From Brachyspira sp. G79 (lineage in GTDB: Bacteria; Spirochaetota; Brachyspiria; Brachyspirales; Brachyspiraceae): DNA of 44,488 bases. The first letter of the stretch is position 1, and each line of letters opens with the position of its first letter. The DNA is taken from the NCBI RefSeq assembly GCF_002379365.1, contig NZ_JQIU01000008.1, positions 2,205,871 through 2,250,358 on the forward strand. Direction: 5' to 3'. Both the position numbers and the translations under genes were made by a program. Positions 1 to 7,772 of this stretch are shown piece by piece. The notes beneath the pieces were generated by a model. That model did not search any database and was not told the DNA's origin. It saw nothing but the letters and a program-made list of their open reading frames with translations.

Positions 1-38
1 CTTTTTCCCGCCGAAAAATGCACAAATAGTAATCTTTT

Positions 39-52
39 TGCAAAAAGTGTAC
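39..52. repeat. Left copy of 14-bp terminal direct repeat (candidate attL core)
   Basis: TGCAAAAAGTGTAC is found here and again at 44444-44457, next to the integrase end. The first 38 bases would be host flank if the window is an integrated prophage. Followed by AAAA, the sequence also matches, over 15 bases, an inverted copy at 44216-44230. The att role is inferred from position, repeat identity and the nearby integrase; the repeat is short and the region is A-rich, so chance or a protein-binding site is possible. Confidence 0.5.
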
Positions 53-111
53 AAAAATCAGATAAAGAAATCAATACTCATAAATATTTTATAATCCATA
101 ACTTACCGTTT

Positions 112-158
112 GGCAGGCTATTAATCTTAAAGAGATTAGTAGTCTGCCATTTTTTATT
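112..158 (+). terminator. Strong Rho-independent terminator
   Basis: A 16-bp stem (112-127 with 133-148, including two G-U pairs) closes a 5-nt loop and is followed by ATTTTTTATTT. In the circular phage form it would lie just downstream of the short gene that crosses the att repeat (44333 onward), so it probably ends that transcript and insulates the early operon. Confidence 0.75.
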
Positions 159-172
159 TAACAAAGCAGGAA

Positions 173-185
173 AAGCTATAAGCTA
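173..185. repeat. Left copy of AAGCTATAAGCTA
   Basis: This 13-mer occurs just upstream of the first early gene and again at 44074-44086 in the integrase leader. A shared position at both ends of the element suggests an integrase arm site or an operator for a phage regulator; no direct evidence separates these. Confidence 0.35.
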
Positions 186-218
186 TAAATATAAATAATA
201 ATTTTTAAGGAGTAAAAA

Positions 219-857
219 ATGATAAATGAAACATTAGACAAGCAAATTAAATTAAATAACAAAATTAGAGAGCTTGAAGATAAACTCTCTTTAATTCAAA
301 GAGCTAGAGAAGATAAGCTAAATATCACAGATAAAAGCGAAACTTTTGAAGCTCAATTAATACAGCTAGAAAATGAGTTTAATGAAGCTCTAAAATCTTT
401 GTATGAAGAGACTAAAGACAATAAAGAAGAATTAAAAGAGATAGTAGGTAAACTCTGCTATATTATAAAACTTAAAGAGAAAGAAAAAGAATACAATAAA
501 GAGCTTATCGATATAATTCAAAATAAAAATAAATCTATAGAAAAAACAGTAATCAATCTTAAAGATAGTATTTCAAATGTTATGTCTATAGCTAGATTCG
601 TAGAAGATAACAAAGTAAAACAAGAAAAAAGTGTTGTCTGCGGTGCTTATAGAGTATCTACAGCTACTGATAAAGTAGAAATAATAGACAGTGCTTTAAT
701 AACTGATGACTACAAAATAGAGAAAGTTTCTAAAGCGAGAGATGATAAAAAGATAAAAGAAGCACTTATAAACGGTGAAAAATTATCTTTCGCTCGTTTG
801 GTAAAAGACATAAGTATTAAAGACATATCAAGAAAAACTCAAGAGGAACAAGAGTAA
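219..857 (+). CDS. Siphovirus Gp157-like early protein
   Basis: The 212-residue product has a long charged coiled-coil N-terminal two thirds and a C-terminal segment (about residues 160-205) with the pattern DYKIEKV..DDKKIKEALINGEKL, which resembles the end of the Gp157 family. That family is of unknown biochemical role but usually sits next to phage single-strand annealing genes, as here with the RecT-like gene two genes on. The start is supported by AAGGAG seven bases upstream. It is the first gene of the early operon and its stop overlaps the next start. Confidence 0.6.
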   Translation: MINETLDKQIKLNNKIRELEDKLSLIQRAREDKLNITDKSETFEAQLIQLENEFNEALKSLYEETKDNKEELKEIVGKLCYIIKLKEKEKEYNKELIDIIQNKNKSIEKTVINLKDSISNVMSIARFVEDNKVKQEKSVVCGAYRVSTATDKVEIIDSALITDDYKIEKVSKARDDKKIKEALINGEKLSFARLVKDISIKDISRKTQEEQE

Positions 858-1078
858 TGAAACTAGATATTGATATAAAAATATACGAAGGTCATTTTAA
901 AAGCACCTATACTGGAAAGAGTATGTTCAAAGATTATAAATTAAATTATAAGCCTAAAAGCATAACAGATTTAATAGAATATTTAAAAAGTAAAAAATAT
1001 AAAATAGTTGCTTTTGATACTTTTGATTTAATTTCAAAAAATACAATACATATAAGTATCGAAAAACAGGGAAGATGA
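857..1078 (+). CDS. Small early protein, unknown
   Basis: A 73-residue basic protein beginning MKLDIDIKIYEG. Its ATG overlaps the stop of the preceding gene (TAATG), so it is probably translationally coupled. I recognise no domain. Position between a Gp157-like gene and an annealing-protein gene suggests a part in phage DNA metabolism, by context only. Confidence 0.55.
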   Translation: MKLDIDIKIYEGHFKSTYTGKSMFKDYKLNYKPKSITDLIEYLKSKKYKIVAFDTFDLISKNTIHISIEKQGR

Positions 1079-1101
1079 TTAATAAATGAGGGGGTAATCT
1101 A

Positions 1102-1281
1102 ATGAGCTTATTAAAAGATATTTTCAAAAAAAGAAAAGAAATAAAATGTGCTGTTTGTGGCGGAGCTATACAAGATAATTTTGCCAAAGGCACACCTTCG
1201 GTGAAAACAAAATACGTAAATATTAAAAACTGTTACGGCTTGTATATGATCCACTACGAATGTGATAAAGATAATAAATAG
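1102..1281 (+). CDS. Small Cys-rich protein
   Basis: A 59-residue protein with a CAVCGG knuckle near residues 15-20 and two further cysteines (NCYG, YECD) toward the C-terminus, consistent with one small zinc-binding fold. GAGGGGG precedes the ATG. A short CACC-TTCG-GTG hairpin lies inside the coding sequence. No family is recognised. Confidence 0.55.
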   Translation: MSLLKDIFKKRKEIKCAVCGGAIQDNFAKGTPSVKTKYVNIKNCYGLYMIHYECDKDNK

Positions 1282-1292
1282 AAGGAGTAGTC

Positions 1293-2285
1293 ATGGAAAA
1301 TAATAAAGATAACAAAAAAGCAATGACAAAAATTAATAATCAAAACATTACTAGAGTATATCAGTTATCAGATATAAGCAGAATGGCAGACTATATCACA
1401 GAAGCAAAAATGTTTGGAGTAAAAAATAAAGCAGAAGCATTTATTTTACTAATGGTAGCTGAAAATGAGGGAATAAATCCTATTCAGGCTAGTATGGATT
1501 ATGACATTATAAATGGAAAACCTACAATAAAAACTGTTGCTGCTTTAAGAAGATTTTTAGAAGCAGGCGGACAAGTTGAATATAAAGTTTATACAGATAA
1601 AGAATGTACTGTTAGAGTTTCTCATAAACAATATGGAAGTCTTGAAGTTACATGGACTATAGAAAAAGCAAGTAAAATAATTGATTATTATGATAAAACA
1701 GGAAAACCTCATTATCTTACTGAAAAAATGAATTGGAAAAATTATCCTAGAGATATGCTCAAACACAGAGCAGTTGGAGAAGCCTTGAGAACTATATATC
1801 CTCAAGGTATGAAAAACTTGTATACATCTGAAGAAGCCGCTGATTTTAGTAAAGATGGAAACATAGTAGATATTAGTGCTGAACAAATAGTTACAAATGA
1901 TTTAGATAATAGTAATTATAATCAAGATAAAGATGTTTTTGAGAACGGATATAATCGCTCTCCTTATAAAAAATATGAAGATCAAACTTGGTCAGAAATG
2001 GAGACATCTATATTATTATGGCATATTAATGAAAGCCAAATGAAAAATACTTATTCTGAATATTATAAAGAAGCGGTTGCTGAATTAAGAAGAAGAAACA
2101 GTAATAATGATAAAAACAAAGAAGTATCTAAGTCAGATAAAAAAGTAGAGGATGAAGAAGTAGAAAAAATATTAAAAGGAAGAGAGTACAGTGAATTAGA
2201 TTTAAAAGATTTAAAAAAGCTAGCTTTGATTGTAACAGATAAAATCATACTAAAAGTTATATATGATTTAATAGAAAAAAAATAA
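1293..2285 (+). CDS. RecT-like single-strand DNA annealing protein (zero-frame part)
   Basis: The N-terminal 200 residues fit RecT/Bet-type annealing proteins: NPIQA followed by NGKPT, then NYPRDMLKHRAVGEAL, then YPQGMKNLYTSEEA. Such proteins coat and anneal single strands during phage recombination. The C-terminal third is a charged, helical tail. The zero frame ends at TAA right after a run of eight A. A -1 shift in the heptamer A_AAA_AAA at 2276-2282 would continue into an open frame to 2767 and give a product of about 491 residues. GAAGGAG precedes the ATG. It is open whether the shift is programmed, a real mutation or a one-base homopolymer error. Confidence 0.7.
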   Translation: MENNKDNKKAMTKINNQNITRVYQLSDISRMADYITEAKMFGVKNKAEAFILLMVAENEGINPIQASMDYDIINGKPTIKTVAALRRFLEAGGQVEYKVYTDKECTVRVSHKQYGSLEVTWTIEKASKIIDYYDKTGKPHYLTEKMNWKNYPRDMLKHRAVGEALRTIYPQGMKNLYTSEEAADFSKDGNIVDISAEQIVTNDLDNSNYNQDKDVFENGYNRSPYKKYEDQTWSEMETSILLWHINESQMKNTYSEYYKEAVAELRRRNSNNDKNKEVSKSDKKVEDEEVEKILKGREYSELDLKDLKKLALIVTDKIILKVIYDLIEKK

Positions 2286-2767
2286 GTGAATTAGATATAG
2301 AAGAGTTAGTAAAAGCTAGAGAATATTATACAAATAAAAAACCTAATGAAAAACTTTTAAATATAGTAACTGAAGTATTAAATAAAAAATTAAGTATATG
2401 TCCTACTGGATTATGTAAAGGTGAAGAATGGCATAATCTTTCTACGGATAAATTAAAAACATATAGAAAAGATTATGCTGAAGGAAAACTAATAGGTTAT
2501 GCTGAAGAATATACTGCTTATATAGATATAATACTTTTAGAAAGAGAAACAACTAATATAACAGAAAATGAACAAAAAGAGACAGCTAAAGAATCAAAAT
2601 CAGCTAAAACAGTAATAGATGTAGAAGCCAATGAAGACGAAGATCCTTTTTCTACAGCAAGCGATGAAAACTGGGATAATTTAATAGCAGAGCAGGAAGA
2701 GAGAGAAAATAATCCGCCTCATCAAATTAATGATGATTTAGATGATTATGACGGTCCTTTATTTTAA
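2282..2767 (+). CDS. -1 frame continuation of the RecT-like protein, with SSB-like acidic tip
   Basis: About 161 codons are open in the -1 frame with no plausible start codon or ribosome site of their own, so they are expected to be fused to the upstream gene. The first residues (SELDIEELVKAREYY) repeat the theme SELDLKDLKKLA seen just before the shift, supporting one continuous protein. The last part is very acidic and ends DDLDDYDGPLF, recalling the acidic C-terminal tip of bacterial SSB (DDDIPF) that recruits partner proteins. If frameshifting is partial, only some molecules would carry this tip. Confidence 0.55.
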   Translation: MSELDIEELVKAREYYTNKKPNEKLLNIVTEVLNKKLSICPTGLCKGEEWHNLSTDKLKTYRKDYAEGKLIGYAEEYTAYIDIILLERETTNITENEQKETAKESKSAKTVIDVEANEDEDPFSTASDENWDNLIAEQEERENNPPHQINDDLDDYDGPLF

Positions 2768-2800
2768 GACAATACGGATAGACTGACTCCTTTAACTATA

Positions 2801-2843
2801 TTTATATTTAGTTGGCGGGGGTGAAAGCCCCTGCTGATATAAA
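2801..2843 (+). promoter_or_regulatory. GC-rich leader stem-loop
   Basis: A 7-bp GC-rich stem (2815-2821 with 2828-2834) closes the loop TGAAAG. It sits on a second 7-bp AT stem (2801-2807 with 2837-2843). No T-run follows, so it is not an ordinary terminator. It occupies the 125-base gap before the 2893 gene and may regulate or protect that transcript. Confidence 0.45.
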
Positions 2844-2892
2844 AAAGAAAAAAACTTAATAACTCAAAAATAAAAACTTTGGAGGAAACAAA

Positions 2893-3531
2893 ATGAAAAA
2901 AGAAAATAACACTAACAAAGAAAAATTACAAAATGAAGAACCTCAGCTTCAGAATAGAACTGAGATAGTTGTTAATAAGGTTGCTAAAAATTGTACTCAA
3001 GATATTTTTGAAGAACTTATCAGATATGATAATTATAGAGATGTAGCTGAGGCAATAGGTAACGGCATATACGAAGAGTTAGAAGAAAAAAGTTTTATGA
3101 CAAATGACTTAGCTTTAAATGAAAAGCAGACAGAAGTTATATCTCAAGTGATATATGACATATCAAGAAAAGCTGTATCTAATTATATAAAAACAGTGAA
3201 TAAATTAGAAAGAGCAAATAAATTATCTGAAATAATTACTATAAAAATAAAAGAAGTAATAGAACAGGCTCTAGCTTCAATAAGTTATGAGATAAACAGA
3301 GGGTTTATTATTAGAGGTGTTGCCGTAAGCTGTAATGCTAAAAGTGATAAACATAATGAGATAGCATTTCAGTATGGTAAAATGGCGGACGCTTCAATAC
3401 CAACTGCGGCAATATTAATAGCAACTAATGCTGTAGAGGATATAGTAAAATCTATAGCTATAGAAGTTTCAGATGATGTATTAAAAATAAAATACAATGA
3501 TGAAGTTATAGAAGTAGAACAAAAGGCTTGA
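2893..3531 (+). CDS. Early protein, unknown
   Basis: A 212-residue, mainly helical protein with a charged N-terminus and a middle segment rich in Glu/Lys; residues 155-185 are more hydrophobic (ASIPTAAILIATNAVEDIV). GGAGG precedes the ATG. It lies between the annealing protein and the replication organiser and its stop is just before the next start. I do not recognise a family. Confidence 0.55.
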   Translation: MKKENNTNKEKLQNEEPQLQNRTEIVVNKVAKNCTQDIFEELIRYDNYRDVAEAIGNGIYEELEEKSFMTNDLALNEKQTEVISQVIYDISRKAVSNYIKTVNKLERANKLSEIITIKIKEVIEQALASISYEINRGFIIRGVAVSCNAKSDKHNEIAFQYGKMADASIPTAAILIATNAVEDIVKSIAIEVSDDVLKIKYNDEVIEVEQKA

Positions 3532-3533
3532 GT

Positions 3534-4643
3534 ATGGCAGAAAATAAAAAATACTACTATCTCAAGCTGAAAGATACTTTTTTTGACAGCGAAGAGATGA
3601 AAATATTAGAAAGTATGGACAATGGTATTTTGTATCAAAATCTATATTTAAAAATATGTCTAATTTCTTTGAAGTCAAACGGAGCTTTATTATTTAAAGA
3701 TATGATTCCTTACAATCTCGATATGATAGCAACTATAACTAGAATAAATAAAGATGTTGTAAGAACTGGATTAAATGTATTTAAACAGCTTGGATTAATC
3801 ACTATAGCAGACAATGAAACTATTTATATGTCTGATATACAAACATTAATAGGTAAAGCCTCTACTGAAAGCGACAGAGTTTCAAAATACAAGAAAAAAT
3901 TAGACACAATAAAAATTGAAGAAGAAGCTAGTAATAATTTTGTAGAGAATCATGAAAATGATTGCAGTAATTTTGTAGAAGAACAAGAAGAAAACTGTAA
4001 TAATTCTGTAGAAAAACTACAAAAAAACTACGCTTCGGTTACACCAGAGAGAGAGATAGAGAAAGAGTTAGAATTAGAGAAAGAGAGAGAGAAAGAAAAG
4101 CAGCCCCCCTCTTCGGATTTTGATTTGTTTGTTAGAGAACTATGCGTAGTCTTTGAAACTTTCACTGCTAAAACTGCTACTTCGCTTTGCCAACTGGACT
4201 GCTATAAAACACCGCAAAAGCAATCTGAACTCAGAAGTTCTTTTGAGACTCGGCGATATGACTGGGTTTCTTGCGTGAAGTTGGCAAAAAAGACTGTTGA
4301 GAGTAAAAGCAGGCAGGATTTAAGCACGAGGTGGCTTGACTTCTTGTCTTGTCTTAGGATATTTCTCAAAAACGGCGATGAAAAAAATAACAGCATAAAA
4401 AGGCATTACACTGCTGAAGAACTTGCTCAAAGAGAAATAAAACGTCAGCAGTTAGAGCTTGAGAAAAAGAAAAGAGAGGCAGAGGAAAAGCGAAGACAGA
4501 AAGAGATAGACAGACAGGAAGCGGAAAAATTAGGTATGACGCTTGAAGAGTATTATGACTATTTAAGCGAGGACGGAGGATTTTTTGAGGAAATTAAAAA
4601 ATCTATAGCAGAGAAAAAGGAGAAATCAAATGAGCAAAGATAA
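3534..4643 (+). CDS. Phage replisome organiser (N-terminal domain) protein
   Basis: Residues 4-120 match the replisome-organiser N-terminal pattern: YYYLKLKDTFFDSEEMKILE, then YQNLYLKICLISLKSNGALL and a winged-helix-like stretch. Proteins of this type bind the phage origin and help load the host helicase. The middle holds three imperfect repeats (NNFVEN, SNFVEE, NNSVEK) and a long Glu/Arg/Lys coiled coil near the C-terminus. I chose ATG 3534 over TTG 3528 because AAAAGG lies seven bases upstream of it. Codon use from about 4090 to 4400 is noticeably richer in G+C than in the flanks, which may mark a recombined segment. Confidence 0.65.
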   Translation: MAENKKYYYLKLKDTFFDSEEMKILESMDNGILYQNLYLKICLISLKSNGALLFKDMIPYNLDMIATITRINKDVVRTGLNVFKQLGLITIADNETIYMSDIQTLIGKASTESDRVSKYKKKLDTIKIEEEASNNFVENHENDCSNFVEEQEENCNNSVEKLQKNYASVTPEREIEKELELEKEREKEKQPPSSDFDLFVRELCVVFETFTAKTATSLCQLDCYKTPQKQSELRSSFETRRYDWVSCVKLAKKTVESKSRQDLSTRWLDFLSCLRIFLKNGDEKNNSIKRHYTAEELAQREIKRQQLELEKKKREAEEKRRQKEIDRQEAEKLGMTLEEYYDYLSEDGGFFEEIKKSIAEKKEKSNEQR

Positions 4644-4794
4644 AAAAACTGAAAATAAAGAAATTATCAAAGAGTTATCAGAAAGATTATCTTGTAATTT
4701 TGATTCTGCTTTTATTGATGAAGAGACAAAAAGAAACATGGCTATTAATAAAAGAGTTTTAAGTCAATTAAAAAAATCTTTAAGGGGTGAATAA
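4630..4794 (+). CDS. Small early protein, unknown
   Basis: A 54-residue charged helical protein (MSKDKKTENKEII...). Its start lies inside the end of the replisome organiser gene after AAAAAGGAG, and its stop shares a base with the next ATG (TAATG), which argues for a real translationally coupled gene. No domain recognised. Confidence 0.5.
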   Translation: MSKDKKTENKEIIKELSERLSCNFDSAFIDEETKRNMAINKRVLSQLKKSLRGE

Positions 4795-5078
4795 TGGCTA
4801 GAACAACTTCAATAGACTGTTATTACAGCAGCATAAAAAACAAATTAGATAATAAGCAATTTAAACTAATTTATGATTGTCTTTTAGAAAAAGGCTCAGC
4901 AACAAGGGGGGAAATCGCTCATTATCTAAAAATGGAAAAGTCAACAGTGTCTGCTAGAGTAAATGCTATGCTCAAATACGGTATTTTACAAGAAACAGGC
5001 AAAAGGCAGGATAAAATAAGCGGTATTAAAAATTATGTACTTGTTATAAGTGATGAATGGCAAGGAAGATTATTTTAA
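4794..5078 (+). CDS. Winged-helix DNA-binding protein
   Basis: A 94-residue protein with a clear winged-helix/MarR-like core: GSATRGEIAHYLKMEKSTVSARVNAMLKYGIL (residues 31-62, quoted in part as the helix-turn-helix GEIAHYL...STVSARVNAM). Early position suggests a phage transcription or replication regulator. It ends WQGRLF, and the last five residues fit the pattern Q-x-x-L-F of sliding-clamp binding motifs. AAGGGG precedes the ATG. Confidence 0.65.
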   Translation: MARTTSIDCYYSSIKNKLDNKQFKLIYDCLLEKGSATRGEIAHYLKMEKSTVSARVNAMLKYGILQETGKRQDKISGIKNYVLVISDEWQGRLF

Positions 5079-5101
5079 TATTTATAAAAAAGGGGTAGTC
5101 A

Positions 5102-5382
5102 ATGAATATAAAAACTAAAAATATAAAAAAACAAATACAAAAAATAAAAAGAAAGTTATTAAAAGACATCATAAAAATAAATTAGATAAAGAGTTTGGAA
5201 GAGAATTAGGAGATATTTTTACTGAAGCATTAGGCGAAGTAAAGATTGAAGAAGAGGCTAAAAAATTAAAAGCAGAAGGCAAAACATTGGACGACTTTAC
5301 TGAAGACGAAATAGTGAACAGATATATCGACTGGACAGTATGGGAAGTTATTCAATTAAAAAAATATATGGCTATACAATAA
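5102..5382 (+). CDS. Small acidic protein interrupted by a frameshift in an A-run
   Basis: From ATG 5102 (AAAGGGG upstream) the zero frame closes after 27 codons. A -1 step at A_AAA_AAA (5125-5131) opens a frame that runs to 5382, giving about 93 residues: a basic Lys/Asn-rich start and then a well-formed body (EFGRELGDIFTEALGEV...WTVWEVIQL). The body has normal codon use and no start of its own. Either programmed frameshifting, a mutation or a missing base in the A-run explains this. Function unknown. Confidence 0.45.
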
Positions 5383-5395
5383 AAAGGAAATAACA

Positions 5396-6205
5396 ATGGC
5401 TAAAAAGACAGTTTATAGATTTAAAAACATTTATGATCATATAAAAGCTGTTTCTTATACTCATACTGTAGCTAACGTATTTTATGATTTTGTGGAAATG
5501 TTCGCTTTAGAAATTGCTATTGGAGTTGGTATTGAGGCAGAAAAGAGAATAGAAACATTCAAACGCACTGCCTCAAAATATAGTCAAGAAGAATTGAAAC
5601 ATTATCAGTGCTTTAAAGCTGAAATAATGAATGAGTTCATAAAAAAAGATGGTGAAGAAATAGTATTTCAAGATGTATTAGGAGTATTATTTCATGAATT
5701 AGAACTTCAAAATCATTATAAAGGACAGTTTTTTACACCTTATGATGTTTCTTTAGCTATGAGTAAAATTAGTTTAGGGATTAACGGCTATCTTAATAAT
5801 TTAGAAAATGAAGATTTTATTGAATTATTAGAACCTACTTGCGGGGCTGGAGGAATGGCGATAGCGTCTTGTCAAATAGCTTCGGAATCAAATATCAATT
5901 ATTCAGCAAAATTGATTTGGACATTACAGGACTTAGATTTGATGTGTGTTTATATGAGCTATATTCAATTAAACTTGATAGGTGCGGCTGCTGTAATTCA
6001 TCATATGAACTCTTTGAGTATAGAGCATTTTGATACTTTCTACACTTTAGCTTATGTTGCTAATAATTGTTTGGAAAGAGTTAAAGCTAAAAGACAAATA
6101 GAAAAGTTTAGAAAGGCTTTTGATTTCATAAAGAATATGGAATACGAAGACAAAGAAGAGAAAGAAAAAGAAACTAAACAAGAACAGTATGTTTTTGATT
6201 TTTAA
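5396..6205 (+). CDS. N6-adenine methylase-like protein lacking motif IV
   Basis: The 269-residue protein has the GQFFTP motif (about residue 111) and a SAM-binding motif I of the form EPTCGAGGM (about 145-153), both typical of HsdM-like N6-adenine methylases. I see no (D/N)PP(Y/F) catalytic motif where it should follow; the equivalent stretch reads IHHMNSLS. Small phage proteins of this form are common and may be inactive or have another role. It ends EQYVFDF. AAAAGGAAA precedes the ATG. Confidence 0.6.
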   Translation: MAKKTVYRFKNIYDHIKAVSYTHTVANVFYDFVEMFALEIAIGVGIEAEKRIETFKRTASKYSQEELKHYQCFKAEIMNEFIKKDGEEIVFQDVLGVLFHELELQNHYKGQFFTPYDVSLAMSKISLGINGYLNNLENEDFIELLEPTCGAGGMAIASCQIASESNINYSAKLIWTLQDLDLMCVYMSYIQLNLIGAAAVIHHMNSLSIEHFDTFYTLAYVANNCLERVKAKRQIEKFRKAFDFIKNMEYEDKEEKEKETKQEQYVFDF

Positions 6206-6219
6206 GTAAGGATTTATTT

Positions 6220-6534
6220 ATGTATAACTTTATAGAAGAATATAATAAATGTTTTGATTCTGAATGTAAAACTATCTCTGGAATTATGGGAGATATTTTT
6301 AATATGGGTATGACTTACGGATTACTAAAAGCAGAGGAAGAGAGAGAAAGTGAAGCTAATTTTGATGGTGCTATTTGTTATCTCACTGATGAAAAGTTTC
6401 AAAGTCCAAGCGTAACTACTAAAAAAAGACAGCCTCATGGTAAAGAATGGTTTAATAAAAGCCATAAAGAAGCCAATAGGTTTTGGAATGGTATTTTAAA
6501 GTTCCAAGAACCTGAGCAATATACTTTATTTTAA
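6220..6534 (+). CDS. Early protein with clamp-motif-like C-terminus
   Basis: A 104-residue protein of unknown family. It has a helical N-terminus and a conserved-looking stretch HGKEWFNKSHKEANRFWNGI, then ends EQYTLF. The last five residues, QYTLF, fit Q-x-x-L-F, like the QL(S/D)LF sliding-clamp binding peptide, suggesting a replication or repair role by inference. TAAGGA precedes the ATG and the gene follows the methylase-like gene by 14 bases. Confidence 0.5.
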   Translation: MYNFIEEYNKCFDSECKTISGIMGDIFNMGMTYGLLKAEEERESEANFDGAICYLTDEKFQSPSVTTKKRQPHGKEWFNKSHKEANRFWNGILKFQEPEQYTLF

Positions 6535-6544
6535 GGAGTGAAAA

Positions 6545-6898
6545 ATGGACATTAAAGAAAAAGAACAGGAATTTATATTAGAAGAAAGGCGTATAAATAA
6601 TTTGTATAAAAAAAGTCTAAAAAAATATATAGATGATTTTTATATTTATGTAATTAATTATTTAATGAAAGAGAAAATAGAATACAAAGAAAAGCAGCAA
6701 TTGAATTATAATATTAAAGAACTCATATTTTTAATAGGAAATTATCAATTAAATATAGCAAGAGATTATAGTAAATATTATGCCTATATACAATATAAGA
6801 AAAATAATGGTATAAAAATAGCAGTAAAAATAGAACATTATGATTTAGATGTTGTATTAAATGAAGTAAATAAATTCTTTAAAAAACAAGGAGATTAA
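6545..6898 (+). CDS. Early protein, unknown
   Basis: A 117-residue Lys/Tyr/Ile-rich, probably helical protein without a recognised domain. AAGGAG lies six bases upstream of the ATG, and the next gene starts three bases after its stop. Confidence 0.5.
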   Translation: MDIKEKEQEFILEERRINNLYKKSLKKYIDDFYIYVINYLMKEKIEYKEKQQLNYNIKELIFLIGNYQLNIARDYSKYYAYIQYKKNNGIKIAVKIEHYDLDVVLNEVNKFFKKQGD

Positions 6899-6901
6899 AT
6901 T

Positions 6902-7063
6902 ATGAAATGCGAAGTTTGTCATAAAAATGAGGCTGTTGAGGAAATGGCGTACATTTTAAGCAAAGTTGTACTTGTTGGCGTATGCTCTGCTTGTAAGGAA
7001 GATATGGATAACATTTATCATATTCTTAATACAAGATATGAAATAAGAGGAGAAGTAAAATGA
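6902..7063 (+). CDS. Two-knuckle zinc-binding miniprotein
   Basis: A 53-residue protein with CEVC at residues 3-6 and CSAC at about 33-36, the CxxC...CxxC arrangement of a small zinc ribbon or treble clef. It is preceded by AAGGAG and its stop overlaps the ATG of the next gene. Likely a small adaptor or DNA/RNA-binding protein; the specific role is unknown. Confidence 0.6.
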   Translation: MKCEVCHKNEAVEEMAYILSKVVLVGVCSACKEDMDNIYHILNTRYEIRGEVK

Positions 7064-7284
7064 GTAAATTAATTCATATAAAAAAATTAGGACTTGCTTT
7101 TAATAAAGATGATTTTGTAAGAGTTCATTCATTAGTTAATCCTAAATTAGATATATACGGTATATATATTTATTTTAGAGATGGAAAAAGTGATTTTATT
7201 AAATGTACAAGTAAAAGACAAGCAAATCTATGGTGTACTTTAATAGTGAAAAAAATAAAGGAGAGCGAAAATGACAATTGCTGA
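7060..7284 (+). CDS. Small early protein, unknown
   Basis: A 74-residue basic protein (MSKLIHIKKLGLAFNKDDFVRV...) with alternating hydrophobic residues suggesting beta structure. It overlaps both neighbours by 4 and 14 bases, pointing to translational coupling. AGAGGAG precedes the ATG. Confidence 0.5.
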   Translation: MSKLIHIKKLGLAFNKDDFVRVHSLVNPKLDIYGIYIYFRDGKSDFIKCTSKRQANLWCTLIVKKIKESENDNC

Positions 7285-7768
7285 TAGATACGAATTTTTT
7301 AATTTAGAAAAGATAGTTGAAGAAATAAGAGATATAGATATTGAAACATTAAAAAATAATATTTCAGCTGAAAAAGATGAGGGGAAAAGATATAACAATC
7401 ATTTATCTGAAGAAAGAATACAGCAAATAATTATAGCATACCTTGATGATAAAAATATTATCTGTGAGCCTTCTATGAGCGGAATAAGAATAAAATCTTT
7501 TAAGACTAGAAAAAAAATGAGAGAACAGGGAGTAAAAAAAGGCTATCCTGATTTGACTATAAAAAAGTTTAATGGAAAAGATACTACATTCTGTTTAGAA
7601 TTAAAAACAGTAATAGGCAAACTATCTAAAGACCAAAAAGACATACTCAATAGAACTAAAGCCGAGCATATTCCTTGCTCAGTAAGTTATGGAATTAATG
7701 ACGCTTTATATAAAATTAATAAGTATTTAATGTGTGAGCCCGTTATTTGGGAAGAAAAAGGAGAATAG
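7271..7768 (+). CDS. VRR-NUC domain nuclease
   Basis: In this 165-residue protein residues 60-150 carry the VRR-NUC (PD-D/ExK) pattern: GYPDLTIKKF, CLELKTVIGKLSKDQ, with the catalytic D in PDL and the E-x-K of LELKT, and the conserved Q of KDQ. Stand-alone VRR-NUC proteins in phages are thought to be structure-specific nucleases acting in replication or recombination, which fits the early neighbourhood. AAAGGAG supports the start. Confidence 0.75.
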   Translation: MTIADRYEFFNLEKIVEEIRDIDIETLKNNISAEKDEGKRYNNHLSEERIQQIIIAYLDDKNIICEPSMSGIRIKSFKTRKKMREQGVKKGYPDLTIKKFNGKDTTFCLELKTVIGKLSKDQKDILNRTKAEHIPCSVSYGINDALYKINKYLMCEPVIWEEKGE

Positions 7769-7772
7769 CATA

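Noticed and set aside
954-1193. Leftward open frame rich in Leu/Phe/Ile opposite early genes.
   Set aside because: It is a shadow of AT-rich coding sequence on the other strand, without ribosome site; the same applies to all other minus frames inside plus genes.
3528-3533. TTG start for the replisome organiser.
   Set aside because: ATG 3534 has the better-placed AAAAGG and the conserved domain begins right after it.
5839-6033. Separate small gene inside the methylase-like gene.
   Set aside because: It lies wholly within a well-supported gene in another frame and has no ribosome site.
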